From Candidatus Woesearchaeota archaeon (lineage in GTDB: Archaea; Nanoarchaeota; Nanoarchaeia; Woesearchaeales; GW2011-AR4): a stretch of 5,583 nucleotides of DNA. The translations under genes and the position numbers were made by a program. The notes below the pieces were generated by a model. It was not told where the DNA came from. It was given only the letters and a program-made list of their open reading frames with translations, and did not search any database. The DNA is taken from NCBI GenBank assembly GCA_023259315.1, contig JAHFQL010000082.1:1-5583 (forward strand), written 5' to 3'. Below, one piece after another: positions 5,383-5,583 of this stretch. Numbering within the stretch: the first letter of the stretch is position 1; the number at the start of each line of letters is the position of its first letter.

Positions 5383-5583
5383 ATAAAAATAGGCATTATT
5401 GGCGGTTCCGGGCTTGAAGATCCTAAAATACTGAAAGATTCCAAAGAAATAAATGTATCGACGAAATTTGGAAACCCGTCAAGCGCCTTAACAATTGGAA
5501 AGATAAACACTGTCGATGTTGTACTCATATCTAGGCACGGGAAAAAACACACAATAAATCCAACAAATGTCAATTACAGGGCA
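5383..5583 (+). CDS. S-methyl-5'-thioadenosine phosphorylase family (MTAP/PNP) N-terminus, non-canonical start
   Basis: The frame runs off the right edge; 67 codons are visible. It is the start of an MTAP-type nucleoside phosphorylase, which splits methylthioadenosine with phosphate into adenine and a methylthioribose phosphate, salvaging the polyamine by-product. Seen in order: KIGIIGGSGLEDP (2-14, phosphate-binding loop), TKFGNPSS (27-34), VVLISRHGKKH (46-56) and NPTNVNYRA (59-67), all family landmarks. Substrate preference (MTA, MTI or other purine nucleosides) cannot be told from this third of the protein. No ATG, GTG or TTG exists in frame after the TAA at 5377. I place the start at ATA 5383, where a normal gene would have the ATG of MKIGIIGGSG; ATC at 5380 is equally open. 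A one-base insertion in the A5 run (5385-5389) is a third option, with TTG at 5367 as start. Co-transcribed with the ZPR1 gene. Confidence 0.85.
   Translation, partial: MKIGIIGGSGLEDPKILKDSKEINVSTKFGNPSSALTIGKINTVDVVLISRHGKKHTINPTNVNYRA

Noticed and set aside
5376..5573. Minus-strand 65-codon hydrophobic frame at the right end
   Set aside because: Antisense to the MTAP-like gene, whose plus-strand translation carries several conserved family motifs.

Overview
The window looks like a chromosomal stretch of an AT-rich archaeon, most likely a DPANN-type lineage such as Woesearchaeota or Pacearchaeota. The evidence is ribosomal protein L21e, RNA polymerase subunit Rpo4, a DUF655 protein, an archaeal-type SepF and an archaeal ZPR1-like zinc-finger protein. 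Most lead genes have BRE/TATA promoters about 25-30 bases before the start codon, which suggests leaderless mRNAs. The taxon is inferred from gene content and style; no rRNA is present.

Bases 1-2722 (minus strand, reading right to left) carry rpl21e and rpo4, then a separately promoted group: a Lys-rich helical protein of unknown function (298 aa), a DUF655 HhH protein, and an M50 site-2-protease-like membrane peptidase cut off by the left edge. L21e, Rpo4 and DUF655 form a well-known archaeal information-processing neighbourhood. The 298-aa protein between Rpo4 and DUF655, and the protease after DUF655 where KsgA is often found, are local departures from it.

Bases 2723-2878 are a non-coding gap holding the rpl21e promoter. 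Bases 2879-4033 (minus) encode the most novel-looking product: a 384-aa protein with an N-terminal membrane anchor and an extracytoplasmic domain with 16 cysteines. These fall into about seven modules of 31-41 residues, several carrying a C-x-H-G motif. I cannot assign it a function.

Bases 4034-4198 hold divergent promoters. On the plus strand follow sepF (FtsZ membrane anchor), a T-rich terminator-like tract, a ZPR1-type zinc-finger protein, and the first 67 codons of a methylthioadenosine phosphorylase (MTAP) family enzyme. The MTAP reading frame has no ATG, GTG or TTG before its phosphate-binding loop, so it either starts at ATA/ATC or contains a one-base frameshift.

Together the window has an information-processing cluster, two envelope or cell-division items (the Cys-rich anchored protein and SepF) facing away from a shared intergenic region, and a ZPR1-MTAP gene pair. 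I saw no tRNA, rRNA, CRISPR array or insertion sequence, and no intergenic stretch longer than 300 bases.
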